In this document: positions 49,437 through 58,178 of the stretch, one piece after another
Layout: each line of letters starts with the position of its first letter
Position numbering within the stretch: position 1 is the stretch's first letter
NCBI GenBank assembly: GCA_945952415.1
Contig: CAMFIF010000012.1
Location: 62,001 to 126,000, forward strand
DNA: 64,000 bases
Direction: 5' to 3'
Source: an uncultured Rhizobium sp.
GTDB lineage: Bacteria; Pseudomonadota; Alphaproteobacteria; Rhizobiales; Rhizobiaceae
Program-made: the position numbers and the translations under genes
Notes under the pieces: model-generated
What the model was told of the DNA's origin: nothing
The model's input: the letters and a program-made list of their open reading frames with translations, nothing else
Databases searched by the model: none

Positions 49437-51803
49437 ATGAGCCCCATGCGTTTCGAAGCAACGGCCAGTGCGGCGTTCGACGCGCTGACCGACAATGCAC
49501 CGATCGGCTTTGCCTTCTTCGACCGCGCGCATCGCTACATCAAGGTAAACAAGGTTCTTGCGACGATTAACGGTATCGAGGCCGAAGCCCATGTCGGGCG
49601 CACGATCGAGGAACTGCTGCCGGAGAACGCCCGCACGGTAGGGCCGATCATCACCAAGGTGTTCGAAACTGGTGAAGCGATTGCTGATATCGAGGTCGAG
49701 GGCGAGACACCGGCCAGCCCCGGTCAGCATCGGTTCTGGCTGACAGGGTTCTTCCCCATTCTGGGTCCCGACGGGTCAGTCGTGCAGGTTGGCGCAACCG
49801 TGGTGGACATCACTGACCGCAAGCGCGCCGAAGCGGAGCTTCGCCAGAGCGAGGAGCGCCTTAGGCTCGCAACAGAGCATGCGGAAGTCGGTCTCTGGGA
49901 CGTGGACGTGGTCAACGACCGGCTGCATTGGCCACCGATCGTAAAGGCGATGTTCGGCATCTCGGCCGATGTACCCGTCTCAATGCAGGATTACTACGAT
50001 GGGCTCCACCCGGACGACCTTGAGCAAACGGCAACGGCCTACGCGGCCGCTGCCGATCCGAAACGGCGCGCCCTCTATGATGTCGAGTACCGTACCATTG
50101 GCAAGGAGGAAGGCAAGATACGCTGGGTTGCGGCGAAAGGCCGGGGCGTGTTTGATAAGGATGGGCGTTGCCTGCGCGTGATTGGAACGGCCATCGACAT
50201 ATCCCGCCGTAAACGTGCCGAAGAGCAGTTGCGGGAACTGAACGAGACGCTTGAGCGACGCGTGGCGGAGGCCTTGGCCGGGCGCAAGGTCCTCGCCGAT
50301 GTCATCGACGGCGCCGACGTCTTTGTCCAAGTTGCGGACCTTGACTACAACTGGCTGGCCATCAACCGCTCCGCTGCGGCCGAGTTTGCGCGCATCTTTG
50401 GTGTGCGTATGCCCAGGGCCGGCGATAACATGCTGGATTTGCTTGAGGGTAAGCCGGACCAACAGGCGGCTGTGAAGGAAGTTTGGTCCCGTGCGCTCGC
50501 CGGCGACGAGTTCATAGAAGTTGATGAATTTGGCGATCCGGGACTTGAACGGCGCTATTACGAAATGCGCTTCCGTAGCTTGCGCGATGATGAAGGCCGC
50601 TTGATTGGTGCCTACCAGCTCGTCTCGGATGTCACTGAGCGCCTGCGCGAGCAGCACCGGCTGCGGGAAGCGAAAGCCGCACTCGCACAGGCGCAGAAGA
50701 TGGAAGCCGTGGGTCAGCTGACCGGAGGGATCGCGCATGATTTTAACAACCTGCTGCAGGGCGTTGCCGGAAGCCTTGACCTGATCCGCCGGAAACCGAA
50801 TGACCAGGCGCGGGTGCAGCGCCTGGCCGAGGCCGGATTGAAGGCTGCGGAACGCGGTTCGAGGCTGACCGCGCAACTCCTGGCCTTTAGCCGCGCCCAG
50901 AAGATCGAGCTGAAGCCAGTTCCGCTGTCCGACCTCATTAGCGGCTTCCGCGAAATGCTCGATCGCACCATCGGGCCGCACATCAAGGTCAGCGTCGATC
51001 TGAAAACCGATGGCATTCGTGTTGTAGGCGATGAGGTGCAGATTGAGATGGCAGTTCTGAACCTCGCCTTAAACGCGCGTGACGCGATGCCGGATGGCGG
51101 TGAGCTGACCATCCGCACGCAGGCTCTCAGGATCGAGGGTGACGTGGAACTGGCAAGCGGAGAGTATGTGGAACTTGCCGTCAGCGACACCGGCACCGGC
51201 ATGCCGCCGGACGTCGTGGTGCGCGCCTTTGATCCCTTCTTCACGACCAAGGGCGTCGGCAAGGGGACTGGCTTGGGTTTAAGCCAGGTCTATGCCGCCA
51301 TGCGTCAGGCGGGCGGCACAGTGCGAATAGATAGCCGTCTTGGCGAAGGCACCACCGTGCGCCTGTTGTTGAGACGGACGGATGACCTTGAAGCACGTGA
51401 GGAGAACAAGACAGCGACGGCGAACGGCAAACAGATCTCGGCACGCGTTCTGGTGATCGATGATGACCCCGACGTCCGGCAATTCCTGCTTGAATCCCTG
51501 AGTGATTTGGGGTTCTCAACAACCAAAGCGGAGGATGGTCCTGCAGGCCTGGCGGCGCTGGAGCGCTCGGCTCCGGACGTGGTCATACTCGATTTTGCCA
51601 TGCCGGGCATGAATGGCGCCGAGGTCGCAAAGCGGATACGGGCGACAAAGCCTGAACTGCCGATTATTTTTGCGACCGGTTACGCCGACAGCGCAGAGTT
51701 GGACAAGGTGACCGGCGACGTTGCGCCTTTGCTCAGGAAGCCATTCCAGTTAAGGGAACTGGAACAGGTGATGGCGACGGCATTACCATCGGGAACGGGC
51801 TGA
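49437..51803 (+). CDS. PAS-containing hybrid histidine kinase
   Basis: 788-aa cytoplasmic hybrid kinase. Three PAS regions lie at about residues 10-130, 140-265 and 290-420, each ending in a short coiled coil. HisKA carries the phosphoacceptor in GGIAHDFNNLLQG (near 440), with HATPase motifs NLALNARDAM, DTGTGMP and KGTGLGLS. A C-terminal receiver (about 665-785) has DDDPD, the Asp in VVILDFAMPG, and FATGY. ATG 49437 follows AGGATG; the frame is open back to a GTG at 49353. rsbQ-like and PAS-kinase genes follow on the same strand, so this may be the top of a signalling cluster. Confidence 0.9.
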   Translation: MSPMRFEATASAAFDALTDNAPIGFAFFDRAHRYIKVNKVLATINGIEAEAHVGRTIEELLPENARTVGPIITKVFETGEAIADIEVEGETPASPGQHRFWLTGFFPILGPDGSVVQVGATVVDITDRKRAEAELRQSEERLRLATEHAEVGLWDVDVVNDRLHWPPIVKAMFGISADVPVSMQDYYDGLHPDDLEQTATAYAAAADPKRRALYDVEYRTIGKEEGKIRWVAAKGRGVFDKDGRCLRVIGTAIDISRRKRAEEQLRELNETLERRVAEALAGRKVLADVIDGADVFVQVADLDYNWLAINRSAAAEFARIFGVRMPRAGDNMLDLLEGKPDQQAAVKEVWSRALAGDEFIEVDEFGDPGLERRYYEMRFRSLRDDEGRLIGAYQLVSDVTERLREQHRLREAKAALAQAQKMEAVGQLTGGIAHDFNNLLQGVAGSLDLIRRKPNDQARVQRLAEAGLKAAERGSRLTAQLLAFSRAQKIELKPVPLSDLISGFREMLDRTIGPHIKVSVDLKTDGIRVVGDEVQIEMAVLNLALNARDAMPDGGELTIRTQALRIEGDVELASGEYVELAVSDTGTGMPPDVVVRAFDPFFTTKGVGKGTGLGLSQVYAAMRQAGGTVRIDSRLGEGTTVRLLLRRTDDLEAREENKTATANGKQISARVLVIDDDPDVRQFLLESLSDLGFSTTKAEDGPAGLAALERSAPDVVILDFAMPGMNGAEVAKRIRATKPELPIIFATGYADSAELDKVTGDVAPLLRKPFQLRELEQVMATALPSGTG

Positions 51804-51894
51804 CACCGGTGGCGTCCTTCACCCGACTATTGCTTTTGCGGCGGATGGTAAACGCTGTGGAACACTGCTACTGTGCACCGAAACGGGGAAAATC

Positions 51895-52683
51895 ATGTCG
51901 GTCATCCGTCGCAACAACGTCCTCGTCAGAGGTAGCGGTCAACGCACCATCGTGTTTTCCCACGGCTTTGGTTGCGATCAGGCGATGTGGCGTTTCGTTT
52001 CGCCGTCATTCGAAAATGATTTCACGACCGTCCTGTTCGATCATGTCGGCGCGGGTAGGTCCGACTTGAACGCCTACGATCCTCACAAGTATTCCAGCTT
52101 GACAGGCTATGCTGACGACCTCGTGGAAATTGGCGAGGCGCTGGGCTTGCAGAACGCGGTCTTCGTTGGACATTCCGTGAGCGCCATGATCGGTGTTCTG
52201 GCATCGCTGAAAGCTCCCGCTCTATTTGGCGATCTCGTGCTTGTCGGTCCGTCCGCGCGTTATATCAATGAAGAGGGCTATCACGGCGGCTTCGAAGAGG
52301 ACGATATTGACGAATTGCTTGCCTCGCTTGGCGACAACCACATGGGATGGTCAAAGGCTATGGCACCCGCGATCATGGGTAATGCCGACAGACCGGAACT
52401 CGCGGAGGAACTTACCGACAGCTTCTGCCGCACTGACCCTGACATCGCGAGAAGGTTCGCCAGAGTGACCTTTACCTCCGACAATCGGAGCGATTTACCC
52501 CATGTGAAAGCGAGGACCCTCGTCCTTCAGTGTCGGGACGACATCATTGCGTCTGAAGAAGTAGGTGAGTATGTCAGGGATCATATCCCCGGAAGCAAAA
52601 TGGTATTGCTTAACGCGACGGGGCATTGTCCCAATCTTTCTGCTCCGGGCGAAGTCGTCGCTGCGATACGCGAATTCGTCTAG
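51895..52683 (+). CDS. RsbQ-type alpha/beta hydrolase (putative signal receptor)
   Basis: 262-aa alpha/beta hydrolase of the RsbQ/D14/KAI2 group. Catalytic Ser94 in GHSVSAMIG, Asp215 or Asp216 in CRDD and His244 in ATGHC form the triad; the opening VLVRGSGQRTIVFSHGFGCDQ is the family's typical N-terminus with the oxyanion hole. Bacillus RsbQ partners with the PAS phosphatase RsbP in energy-stress sensing, and the plant relatives are strigolactone and karrikin receptors. Here the next gene, 8 bp away, encodes a PAS histidine kinase. A near match to an EcfG promoter (GGAAC-N16-CGTC, 51792-51816) lies upstream. Ligand unknown. Confidence 0.88.
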   Translation: MSVIRRNNVLVRGSGQRTIVFSHGFGCDQAMWRFVSPSFENDFTTVLFDHVGAGRSDLNAYDPHKYSSLTGYADDLVEIGEALGLQNAVFVGHSVSAMIGVLASLKAPALFGDLVLVGPSARYINEEGYHGGFEEDDIDELLASLGDNHMGWSKAMAPAIMGNADRPELAEELTDSFCRTDPDIARRFARVTFTSDNRSDLPHVKARTLVLQCRDDIIASEEVGEYVRDHIPGSKMVLLNATGHCPNLSAPGEVVAAIREFV

Positions 52684-52691
52684 TAAAAGAC

Positions 52692-53798
52692 ATGTCCTAC
52701 GTTGCTGACTTAGAAGATCTTTTCGACAACGCTCCCTGTGGATATGTCGTGACTGACAGCCATGGCCGAATACTGCTGGTAAACCGAACGCTCGCGACAT
52801 GGCTTGGTATCGAAGCGGCTGCCATGATGGGCAAGAGGTTCCTCGACCTGATGCCTGTGTCGGGCCGCATGTTCTACGAGACTCACTTTTCGCCCATGCT
52901 CCGCATGCAGGGTTTTTTCCACGAAGTCGCGATTGATCTTATCAAAGGGGACAATTCAAGACTGGCAGCGCTCGCCAATGCAACGCAGAAGACGGAAGGC
53001 GGGGAGACAGTCACGAAGATCGCGATTTTCCAGGCAACCAGCCGCCGGAAATACGAGCGTGAACTGTCCGACGCGCGCGCGGAACTAGCGACCGCCAACG
53101 CTTCGCTCACCGAGACGGCGAAATTGCGCGATGAGTTCGTGGCGATCCTTGGGCACGACCTTCGGAATCCGATCGCGGCAATCGGCGGCGGGATACGGGT
53201 CCTTTATAGGGAGGAACTCACACCAAGGGGCAGGGAGATAGCAAAACTGGTCGAGGGCAGCGTGAAACGCATGTCCAGGCTGATCGATGACGTTCTCGAT
53301 CTAAGCAAGGCGCGCCTTGGAGGCGGGCTTACGGTTGTCAGGCACGCCGAGCCTAATCTTACCCATGAGATCGAACAAGTCGTATCGGAGATCGAGATGG
53401 GTGCGGGACGATCGATTGCAAGGCGGCTGGACTTGCCCGGCCCTCTGTTCTTGGACAGTGCTCGGATCATGCAGTTAATCTCGAACCTTTTGGGAAATGC
53501 CATTTCCCATGGCGCGGCGGACCAACCCATAGAGGTCTCGGCTAACATCCGGGAAGGTTGTCTGGAAGTCGCAGTTTCGAACGGCGGCGACCCGATCCCC
53601 AACGAAATGCTACCGCGCCTCTTCCAGCCTTTCTTCCGCGGCAACGACTCGACAGGAACGCAGGGCCTCGGCCTTGGCTTGCATATCTCGTCAGAGATCG
53701 CGAAGGCTCACGGTGGAACGCTTTCCGTGTCATCCTCAGCCGCGCGTACCACCTTTCTGCTCAAGATACCGGTCGACAATAATCTGCATGCCATCTAG
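52692..53798 (+). CDS. PAS histidine kinase paired with the RsbQ-like hydrolase
   Basis: 368-aa kinase. A single PAS domain (about residues 1-120: LFDNAPCGYVVTDSHGRILLVNRTLATWLG) is followed by a coiled coil, HisKA with ILGHDLRNPIAAI (His near 160) and HATPase_c with NLLGNAISHG and GTQGLGLGLH. No membrane helix. It starts 8 bp after the rsbQ-like stop, so the hydrolase probably delivers its product or bound ligand to the PAS domain, as RsbQ does for RsbP in Bacillus; the output here is phosphotransfer rather than a phosphatase. The likely partner is the receiver protein at 53962. The pairing is seen; the mechanism is inferred. Confidence 0.9.
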   Translation: MSYVADLEDLFDNAPCGYVVTDSHGRILLVNRTLATWLGIEAAAMMGKRFLDLMPVSGRMFYETHFSPMLRMQGFFHEVAIDLIKGDNSRLAALANATQKTEGGETVTKIAIFQATSRRKYERELSDARAELATANASLTETAKLRDEFVAILGHDLRNPIAAIGGGIRVLYREELTPRGREIAKLVEGSVKRMSRLIDDVLDLSKARLGGGLTVVRHAEPNLTHEIEQVVSEIEMGAGRSIARRLDLPGPLFLDSARIMQLISNLLGNAISHGAADQPIEVSANIREGCLEVAVSNGGDPIPNEMLPRLFQPFFRGNDSTGTQGLGLGLHISSEIAKAHGGTLSVSSSAARTTFLLKIPVDNNLHAI

Positions 53799-53961
53799 CT
53801 TGCACCCTAGATCGTCGGCCCGCGGCGCCCTGTCGATCACCTCTTCATCGGACGAGACTGAACTCACTTTGATAATGCTTTTCCTGTGATTTACGCAGTA
53901 TTTTAGTCAAGCTCCAGAGCGAATTGCCGGAACGAAAGTCAGGTCCGCCGCTTTACGTTTT

Positions 53962-54357
53962 ATGGAAACCTCTGACTTCGCCAAACTCTCTGAACCGATT
54001 GCTCTCGTCGTTGACGACGAACCGCTTATCTTGATGGACACCGCGGAGATGATATCCGACGAAGGCTATTCTGTCGTCGAGGCCAGGAGCGCCGACGAAG
54101 CATACGAATTCCTCGACAGGCACTCTTCGCTCCAGCTTCTATTCACAGATGTCCAGATGCCGGGCAACCTGGACGGATTTGACCTGGCGCGCGTCGTTGC
54201 GGATCGTTGGCCGCATATCCGTATCATCATAGCCTCAGGCGCGGCGGTTCCCCAACAAGGAGACGTGCCAGGAAACGCGACATTCATAAGCAAGCCGCTG
54301 TCTGCCCAGCTCGTGCATGAGGTTTTGCTCACACATAACATAACAAGTTCGAATTGA
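53962..54357 (+). CDS. Single-domain response regulator
   Basis: 131-aa receiver-only protein. VVDDE provides the acidic pocket, D63 in LLFTDVQMPG is the phosphoacceptor, and SKPL contains the conserved Lys. It has no output domain, so it must pass the signal by binding or phosphotransfer. It follows the PAS kinase after 163 bp and is a paralogue of the receiver at 45160-45525. No obvious promoter; the gap 53799-53961 has a GGAAC but with a 22-bp spacing to CGTT, too long for EcfG. Confidence 0.9.
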   Translation: METSDFAKLSEPIALVVDDEPLILMDTAEMISDEGYSVVEARSADEAYEFLDRHSSLQLLFTDVQMPGNLDGFDLARVVADRWPHIRIIIASGAAVPQQGDVPGNATFISKPLSAQLVHEVLLTHNITSSN

Positions 54358-54415
54358 AGGGTAACCGCGATCGCAATACCAATAAGCGGGATCGGTCACA
54401 ACTCCGGTACATATG

Positions 54416-54531
54416 ATGTAAGTTAAATGACCGTTTTCCTTACAGTCTCCCCGCCCCTGCTAATCAATGCGATCGAGGGGCAGATAATGTAAGTTTTCTA
54501 TGTCTTGAAATCTATTGACAGGAAAACGGTC
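54416..54531. repeat. res-like repeat array upstream of the resolvase gene
   Basis: Perfect 12-bp inverted repeat GACCGTTTTCCT (54429-54440) and AGGAAAACGGTC (54520-54531), plus a direct repeat ATGTAAGTT (54416-54424, 54487-54495). They lie within 135 bp upstream of the serine resolvase start, where res subsites are expected. Confidence 0.5.
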
Positions 54532-54549
54532 TTTCAGCACTATCCATAC

Positions 54550-55137
54550 ATGAAGATTGGATACGCACGCGTTTCAACCGTTGACCAGAACCTCGACATG
54601 CAGCGGGATGGCCTCCGGCGTGCCGGCTGCGATAAAATTTTCGAGGAGAAAAAATCCGGCAAGGCGGGCAGCAAACGTCCGGAACTGGAAGCCGCCCTCG
54701 CCTATCTCCGTCCGGAGGAAGTTCTTGTCGTTTGGAAGCTCGACCGTCTGGGCCGCTCCCTGGTAGAAATGATGCGCACCATCGACCGCCTTCGGGCCGA
54801 TGGCATAAAGTTCCAGAGCCTGACCGAAGACCTGGACAGTGAGAGCGCGCAGGGGCGCTTCTTCCTGCAGATCCACGGTGCCATGGCGGAATACTTCCTC
54901 GACCTCAACCGCGAACGCACGATGGAGGGCCTTAAAGCGGCCTTGGCCCGTGGGCGCAAGGGTGGGCGCAAGCCTAAGCTGACTGAGGATGACAAGAAGG
55001 CCGCGCGTGCGATGCTCGCGGCTGGAGACATCTCGGTGGCGGAGATTGCCAAGCGGCTGGGGATCAGCCGCGTGACCTTCTACGATTATTTTCCGCAGGC
55101 GCGAATGCGTGCCGGCCAGCCGAAGGGGGTGGCCTGA
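54550..55137 (+). CDS. Serine recombinase of the resolvase/invertase family
   Basis: 195-aa small serine recombinase. The catalytic domain (about 1-140) begins MKIGYARVSTVDQNLDMQRD with nucleophile Ser9, followed by KSGKAGSKRPELEAAL, VWKLDRLGRSL and a dimer helix. A C-terminal helix-turn-helix (about 148-185; ISVAEIAKRLGISRVTFYDYF) binds the site. Length and layout match Tn3-type TnpR resolvases, which resolve cointegrates and multimers. No transposase accompanies it, so plasmid-dimer resolution or a transposon remnant are the alternatives. Its stop overlaps the next gene by 1 bp. Confidence 0.92.
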   Translation: MKIGYARVSTVDQNLDMQRDGLRRAGCDKIFEEKKSGKAGSKRPELEAALAYLRPEEVLVVWKLDRLGRSLVEMMRTIDRLRADGIKFQSLTEDLDSESAQGRFFLQIHGAMAEYFLDLNRERTMEGLKAALARGRKGGRKPKLTEDDKKAARAMLAAGDISVAEIAKRLGISRVTFYDYFPQARMRAGQPKGVA

Positions 55138-55571
55138 TGCCGATCCGTCCGCTGCACCGCTGGCTCTACCCTATCGACTGGGCGCAGATCAGCCAAACGG
55201 TACGGTTCGAGCGGGCCAAGGGTTGCTGCGAGGGGTGCGGCCGGCCGCATGGGCAGTTGGTCTGCCATCTGGGCGATGGACGGTGGTGGGATGCTGGGCA
55301 GCACTGCTGGCGTGACGGCCGGGGCCGTCCGCTCCGCAGGAAAGTACCCCTACCTCCTGAACCGGACCACAGCTTGCGCACCAGGGTCATCCTCGCCACC
55401 GCCCATCTGGATAACAACCCGTCTAACAATGATTTTCGGAATCTCAAGGCCTTCTGCCAACGATGCCACATGATCCACGACCGGCCGGAGCACTTGCGGC
55501 GCCGGCGGATCAGTTTTTTGATGACACGGGCCATGGGAGATTTGTTCGCTGGTCCGTATAGAACGATTTGA
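55137..55571 (+). CDS. HNH-type endonuclease-like protein
   Basis: 144-aa protein. A zinc-binding CCEGCGRPHG in the first third and ATAHLDNNPSNNDFRNLKAFCQRCHMIHD at about residues 86-114 form a typical HNH fold with the C-x2-C pairs that hold zinc. Isolated HNH proteins may be nicking or restriction-type nucleases; the substrate is unknown. The ATG shares one base with the resolvase stop (TGATG), so translation is coupled and the two may act together. It ends 43 bp from the convergent phosphatase gene. Confidence 0.8.
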   Translation: MPIRPLHRWLYPIDWAQISQTVRFERAKGCCEGCGRPHGQLVCHLGDGRWWDAGQHCWRDGRGRPLRRKVPLPPEPDHSLRTRVILATAHLDNNPSNNDFRNLKAFCQRCHMIHDRPEHLRRRRISFLMTRAMGDLFAGPYRTI

Positions 55572-55614
55572 AATAATAGCCATCGCGCTTCTCAGATGTT
55601 ACCGCACAGCCGAG

Positions 55615-56178
55615 CTAGGAATGTGGAAAGCCCAGACTCGGTTCGAGTTTCTCAAACGTACGATCCATCGCGTATGAGACACTGACTGGCAATGAAATAT
55701 GCCCGTAGCGGATTGAGATCTGGCGCTCCGCTTGCGCTTCGGTCGCTCCGGCCAGCTTGGCCAGGTACAGCGCCGAGGCGAGCCCCGTACGGTCCGCGCC
55801 GGCCTTGCAGTGGATCAGGACAGGCTTTTCTGCGCGGCCGATCAGCGCGATCAGTTCCCTGGCACGTTCGCTGCTCAGTTCCTCGCTGTCGGACATCGCA
55901 AAATCATAGTGGACGAGGTTCAGGGAGCGTGCTGCTGCCATCTCGGTATTGTACCATCCCGAACCGGGATGGGCTCCGCGCAGGTTGATCACCGAACGGA
56001 TACCGTGGTCCTTTGTATAGGTCGCAAGCTGGGCTGCACTGGGCTGGTTGGAGCGGTAGACCACACCATCGATGACCGTACCAAAGTTGCCGGCAAGCTG
56101 AATACCGAGCAGATATCCGCCCAGCAGGAGCGCTAAAGCGAAGGTGCTCAAGGCGGCGGCGCGCGTTTTCCTGCCCAT
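55615..56178 (-). CDS. Membrane-anchored protein tyrosine/dual-specificity phosphatase
   Basis: 187-aa protein with an N-terminal membrane anchor (about residues 8-30) and a periplasmic cysteine-phosphatase domain. The P-loop HCKAGADRTG gives the CX5R signature with Cys124 and Arg130; VYRSNQPSAAQL and SVINLRG are the family's upstream motifs. Relatives act on phosphotyrosine, phosphoinositide-like or lipid A phosphates, so an envelope substrate is plausible. Last gene of the minus-strand envelope cluster, 4 bp after the EamA-like gene. Confidence 0.85.
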   Translation of the reverse strand: MGRKTRAAALSTFALALLLGGYLLGIQLAGNFGTVIDGVVYRSNQPSAAQLATYTKDHGIRSVINLRGAHPGSGWYNTEMAAARSLNLVHYDFAMSDSEELSSERARELIALIGRAEKPVLIHCKAGADRTGLASALYLAKLAGATEAQAERQISIRYGHISLPVSVSYAMDRTFEKLEPSLGFPHS

Positions 56179-56182
56179 TGTC

Positions 56183-56620
56183 TTAACCTTTCCACGTCAC
56201 CAGCACGGCGCCGGTGGCGATCAGCACCACTCCCAGCCAGTTCGGCAGGCTCAGCCGCTCGCCAAGGAAGATCACGGCAAATACCGCAACCATGACCACG
56301 CTTAGCTTGTCGATCGGCGCGACACGCGCCGCATCTCCCACCTTCAGGGCGCGGAAGTAGCAGATCCAGGAGGCACCCGTGGCCATGCCGGACAAGACAA
56401 GGAACAGCCAGGTCCTGGAGGCAATCGACGACAGCGGTTGCCAGGTGCCGGTTGCGGTGAGGATTAGGGTCAGTACCCCGAGGATCACCACGGTGCGGAT
56501 CAGGGTGGCGAAATCTGAGTTAACATTCTGGATACCGACCTTGGCGAAAACGGCGGTCAAGGCGGCGAAGCCCGCCGACAGCAGCGCCCAGAACTGCCAG
56601 CTCGCGAGGATGTTGCGCAT
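56183..56620 (-). CDS. EamA-like single-domain membrane protein
   Basis: 145-aa membrane protein with about five hydrophobic helices, one EamA unit of the drug/metabolite transporter superfamily: FWALLSAGFAALTAVFAKVGI, IRTVVILGVLTLIL, SWICYFRALKVGDAARVAPIDKLSVVMV and FLGERLSLPNWLGVVLIATGAVLV. Single-domain members resemble ArnE/ArnF-type flippases and small multidrug transporters and would work as dimers. ATG 56620 is chosen because conserved sequence begins there; the frame is open upstream. It sits between the PAP2 and tyrosine-phosphatase genes, consistent with lipid or undecaprenyl-linked transport, which is an inference. Confidence 0.82.
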   Translation of the reverse strand: MRNILASWQFWALLSAGFAALTAVFAKVGIQNVNSDFATLIRTVVILGVLTLILTATGTWQPLSSIASRTWLFLVLSGMATGASWICYFRALKVGDAARVAPIDKLSVVMVAVFAVIFLGERLSLPNWLGVVLIATGAVLVTWKG

Positions 56621-56649
56621 GGGATTTCGTGCTCCGCCTGTGTTCTGTG

Positions 56650-57363
56650 CTATTGAGAAGGCATGTTGTGGTCCGTGACGTCTTCCGAACGCAAGAACCA
56701 GTGCGACACCAACCAGCTGGCGCTTGCCCAGGCCATGCCGGCCGTCCAGCCGCCGATCACGTCCGTCGGATAGTGGACGCCGAGAAACACGCGGCTGCAG
56801 CCGATAATGAGCGTCAGGAACAGGGCGGTCAGCGGGAAAAACCACTTCAGTGTCCGGCGCTGCTCAAGGCGGGAAAGTAGCGCGCCAAGTGTCAGGTAGG
56901 TGACCGCCGAGAGCATGGCGTGGCCGCTTGGAAAACTGAGATCGTTGACGACGACGAGATGCGGCACAAGCTCGGGACGCGGCCGCGCCACTCCCAGTTT
57001 CAGGACAGTGCTAAGCAACGAGCCCCCGATGATCGAGCCCGCGACGAACAGGGCGATCCGATAGGACCGGCGCAAGACGAGATAGAGCACCACCAGCAAC
57101 GTCACCAGGGTCAGCACCGTGGTGCCGCCGAGCGCCGTGAGATCGGTCATGACCTTGGTAAGCCAGGCGGGTCCCACGGGTATGGCAAGGTCCGAGGCCT
57201 GCCGCAAGGCCAGCAGGATCGCTTCATCGAAGCGAAGGGTCTCGCCTTCCAGCATTTCGCCGGTCAGTCGGATGAAGCCGAACATCAGTGCCGAGGCCAA
57301 CAACGCCAACAGCCAGGCACGGTGCCCCTTGATGCGGGAGAATGATTGATGGAGGCTAGCCAC
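56650..57363 (-). CDS. PAP2-family phosphatase
   Basis: 237-aa integral membrane phosphatase. All three PAP2 motifs are present: KLGVARPRP, the PSGHA segment in LSFPSGHAMLSA, and SRVFLGVHYPTDV. About six hydrophobic helices. Family members dephosphorylate undecaprenyl diphosphate, phosphatidylglycerol phosphate or lipid A; the precise substrate cannot be read. It is followed after 29 bp by the EamA-like gene and shares the cluster with a second PAP2 protein. Confidence 0.9.
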   Translation of the reverse strand: MASLHQSFSRIKGHRAWLLALLASALMFGFIRLTGEMLEGETLRFDEAILLALRQASDLAIPVGPAWLTKVMTDLTALGGTTVLTLVTLLVVLYLVLRRSYRIALFVAGSIIGGSLLSTVLKLGVARPRPELVPHLVVVNDLSFPSGHAMLSAVTYLTLGALLSRLEQRRTLKWFFPLTALFLTLIIGCSRVFLGVHYPTDVIGGWTAGMAWASASWLVSHWFLRSEDVTDHNMPSQ

Positions 57364-57454
57364 GTTCCGATCCTAACACTGTCATAGTTTTCTCACCAGC
57401 GCCGCCCCTGGTGCCGATACGTCTGCTGAACACGGTGCATTGGCGGCATTCATG

Positions 57455-58009
57455 TCAGAGAATATGCGTAAGTGCAGTATCGAGCTTCGTCCCGGCCTTG
57501 TAGAGCCACGCCACCAGTAGGCAGGCAATGCAGGCGGTCAACATGCCGCCAAGGACGTCCGTCAGATAATGGGTACCCACATAGATGCGGGAAAAACATA
57601 CCATCACCGCCACCAGCGCGAGCCACAACCCTTTCCGCCGCATACCTTTCAGAAGGAAGGTGACGGCGATCGCAAAGGACGCCGTAGCATGATCGGACGG
57701 AAACGACGGGTCGGTGGTTGAGGGTATCAGCAGGCTGGTGAGCCCGGCATCGTACGGTCGCATGCGGTGGACGAACAGGAGGATGATCTGATTGATCAGC
57801 AGGCCCAGCAGAAACGCAAGTCCCGCAGAAATCACGGTATGCCGTCGGTGGGAACGAACCCCTGCACCAAACCACCACTGCGACGCGACCCAGAGCACCA
57901 CGGACGGCACCCCGAAATAGGTCACGGAGATCATGAGGGCATCGAGTGCTCCCGAGAGGCCGGCAAGGCTGTTGATGGCGCCGGTCACGGCTATATCAAG
58001 GTTATGCAT
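57455..58009 (-). CDS. PAP2-family phosphatase, BcrC/YbjG-like
   Basis: 184-aa membrane phosphatase, shorter than its neighbour, with the PAP2 motifs FVHRMRPYD (variant of KX6RP with His for Lys), FPSDHATASFA and SRIYVGTHYLTDV. Size and the SDH variant of the second motif are typical of undecaprenyl-diphosphate phosphatases of the BcrC/YbjG type, which confer bacitracin resistance and recycle the lipid carrier. Starts MHNLDIAVTGAINSLAG. The 169 bp upstream (58010-58178) contains nothing else. Confidence 0.87.
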   Translation of the reverse strand: MHNLDIAVTGAINSLAGLSGALDALMISVTYFGVPSVVLWVASQWWFGAGVRSHRRHTVISAGLAFLLGLLINQIILLFVHRMRPYDAGLTSLLIPSTTDPSFPSDHATASFAIAVTFLLKGMRRKGLWLALVAVMVCFSRIYVGTHYLTDVLGGMLTACIACLLVAWLYKAGTKLDTALTHIL

Positions 58010-58178
58010 GGCGGTCGCGGAGGCTGGAGGGCGCTGGGATCACGAGGGGGTCTCCTGAGGTCTTGTTAGCGGATTGTCTGCCGAAGAACGTATTGCGACC
58101 ATCGGCATGGGTGGTTTCCAGCCGCATGGTGTAAAAAGCGGATCGTCTCCGCTCTTCACACGGTTCGTTTTAGAAATG

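Noticed and set aside
53932..53960. GGAAC ... CGTT before the receiver gene at 53962
   Set aside because: Spacing is 22 bp, too long for an EcfG promoter.
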